From: Ophiostoma sp. CBS 140.51
Lineage: Eukaryota; Ascomycota; Sordariomycetes; Ophiostomatales; Ophiostomataceae
Length of the DNA: 43,036 bases
Assembly (NCBI GenBank): GCA_029298735.1
Contig: JANSLP010000277.1
Location: 1-43,036, forward strand
Reading direction: 5' to 3'
This document shows, piece by piece, positions 41,984-43,036 of the stretch; positions within the stretch are counted from its first letter, which is position 1, and every line of letters starts with the position of its first letter. Position numbers and translations under genes: made by a program. The notes under the pieces were generated by a model. It did not search any database and had not been told where the DNA came from. It saw only the letters and a list, made by a program, of their open reading frames with translations.

Positions 41984-42889
41984 TTTTTGTCCAAACCGTA
42001 GAGCTGCCAGTGTACTCCCAGCATTAACACAACATCCTTATATAACGAAGGAGCGTCTGCATAGCTGAGTGAAACAAGGTCATGTCAAGTGAGCAAACGA
42101 GGCGGCTGCCAGGTGAACTTGCAAAGACGTCAAGTCCATATCCAGTGGGGCAAAATCCATGCTGAAAAGAGCAAAAAGTACAATTAAGTACTTTGATACG
42201 CTTTCCCCAGCGTGTCGAGAAGTGAAAATAGCAAACAGAAAAAAAAAGTTGTCGATTGTCCAGCATGTATTTGTATTGTCGTCCTGTCCAATAATGGGTA
42301 CAGAGCCGCAGCCAAATGACCAGATCATCTTGTGTCCTGTGTTTCCAAAGAGTGATAGGTGGTCTCCAAAAGCTGCTCCGAGGGCTCGAAAAGGAAAAGG
42401 AACATTCTCCTTGGTCCGGTCCATGAAAATCCAGTAAAAATGTATGGCGTATCCAAAATGTTTGCATCCTGTTGCAGGTCCAGAAAAAAAGAAAAAGCAA
42501 AAAAGCAAAACAGTCGATCCAAAATCCAATAATGTCGGTTGAGAAATAATCCAGGCCAGTCTTCACAGTTTTCGTCCTTTGGCAAAATTGTCAACATTTG
42601 GGGAATGGGGAAAGCAACTCTTGACCTGTTTGTAGTGATTAGAACGAACCCGAAAGTAGCGCTCAAAATTTCAGTTTGTGAAGCTCATAACACCCGGCCG
42701 GGTTGAACGAGACAAACACAGGCGTGGTGCTTCCATCACACAGAAGCACCAGCCAAAAATCCTCGTCATCCATTTGGTTTTGCGGTTGCGATGAGAAAAG
42801 AAAAAAAAAGGTCCAGAATCCATTGTGGTTTGTGTCGATGTGGTCCAGAATGTTTGTCGAGAAATGGCAAAAAGAGGAAACTGCAAAGT

Positions 42890-42907
42890 AAAAAAAAAAA
42901 AAAAAAA
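42890..42907. repeat. Run of 18 A
   Basis: A homopolymer close to the right edge of the window, non-coding. Confidence 0.9.
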
Positions 42908-43036
42908 GCACAATACAAAACCGCAATACAAGGAAGCGAAAGAAGCCGAAGCAAAAACAGTGTCAAAAGAGAACAAGAAAAAGGAAAGAAATGATAGGAA
43001 AAGAGACGAGTAAAAGTGTAAAAAGAGAAGAAGCGC

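Larger units (their letters stand above)
41125..43036. promoter_or_regulatory. Upstream region of the zinc-finger gene; no gene seen
   Basis: 1.9 kb to the window edge. The plus strand has many A-runs, so a minus-strand transcript would be T- and C-rich, as in a long leader. Frames are short, Phe- and Cys-rich and not protein-like. A double palindromic site lies at 41960-41983 and a run of 18 A at 42890-42907. The promoter may lie anywhere in this stretch or beyond the edge. Confidence 0.45.

Overview
The window is nuclear DNA of a filamentous ascomycete (Pezizomycotina). I infer Sordariomycetes, with an order-level guess of Ophiostomatales at low confidence. The evidence is short introns (about 52-180 bases, one of 364) with GTRNGT donors, CTAAC or CTGAC branch sites and YAG acceptors, plus GC-rich third codon positions, pyrimidine-rich leaders, and protein sequences typical of that group. 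All names come from reading the sequence; no database search was run.

Layout: 1-2519 holds no supportable gene. At 2520-3348 (+) is an unrecognised protein with one intron. It converges on a transmembrane ADAM metalloprotease at 3872-6895 (-). Acetyl-CoA synthetase follows at 9280-12007 (-), with five coding exons, two of them micro-exons, and a probable spliced leader reaching back to about 13.5 kb. A gap of about 7 kb (12.0-19.1 kb) has no recognisable protein gene. RFC5 (-, 19105-20296) and RPL3 (+, 20840-22575) share a divergent promoter with three TCACGTG sites. Two unrecognised plus-strand proteins follow at 23526-24097 and 24613-26900.

The right half is dense with housekeeping genes: MGE1 (-, 27371-28228), RPB3 (+, 29229-30364), DIC1 (-, 31126-32206), MSF1 (+, 33813-35360), MEF1 (+, 36119-38724) and a C2H2 zinc-finger protein (-, 39276-41124). 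The last 1.9 kb is the upstream region of that zinc-finger gene.

Function: MGE1, DIC1, MSF1 and MEF1 all act in mitochondria (protein import and folding, metabolite exchange, two translation steps). RPL3, RPB3 and RFC5 serve cytosolic translation, transcription and DNA replication. ACS makes acetyl-CoA from acetate. No biosynthetic cluster, CRISPR array, intact transposon, tRNA or rRNA gene was seen. I found no convincing new biological system. The best leads are the spliced remote leader of ACS, the gene-free gap, the TCACGTG cluster, and the two or three lineage-type proteins of unknown function.
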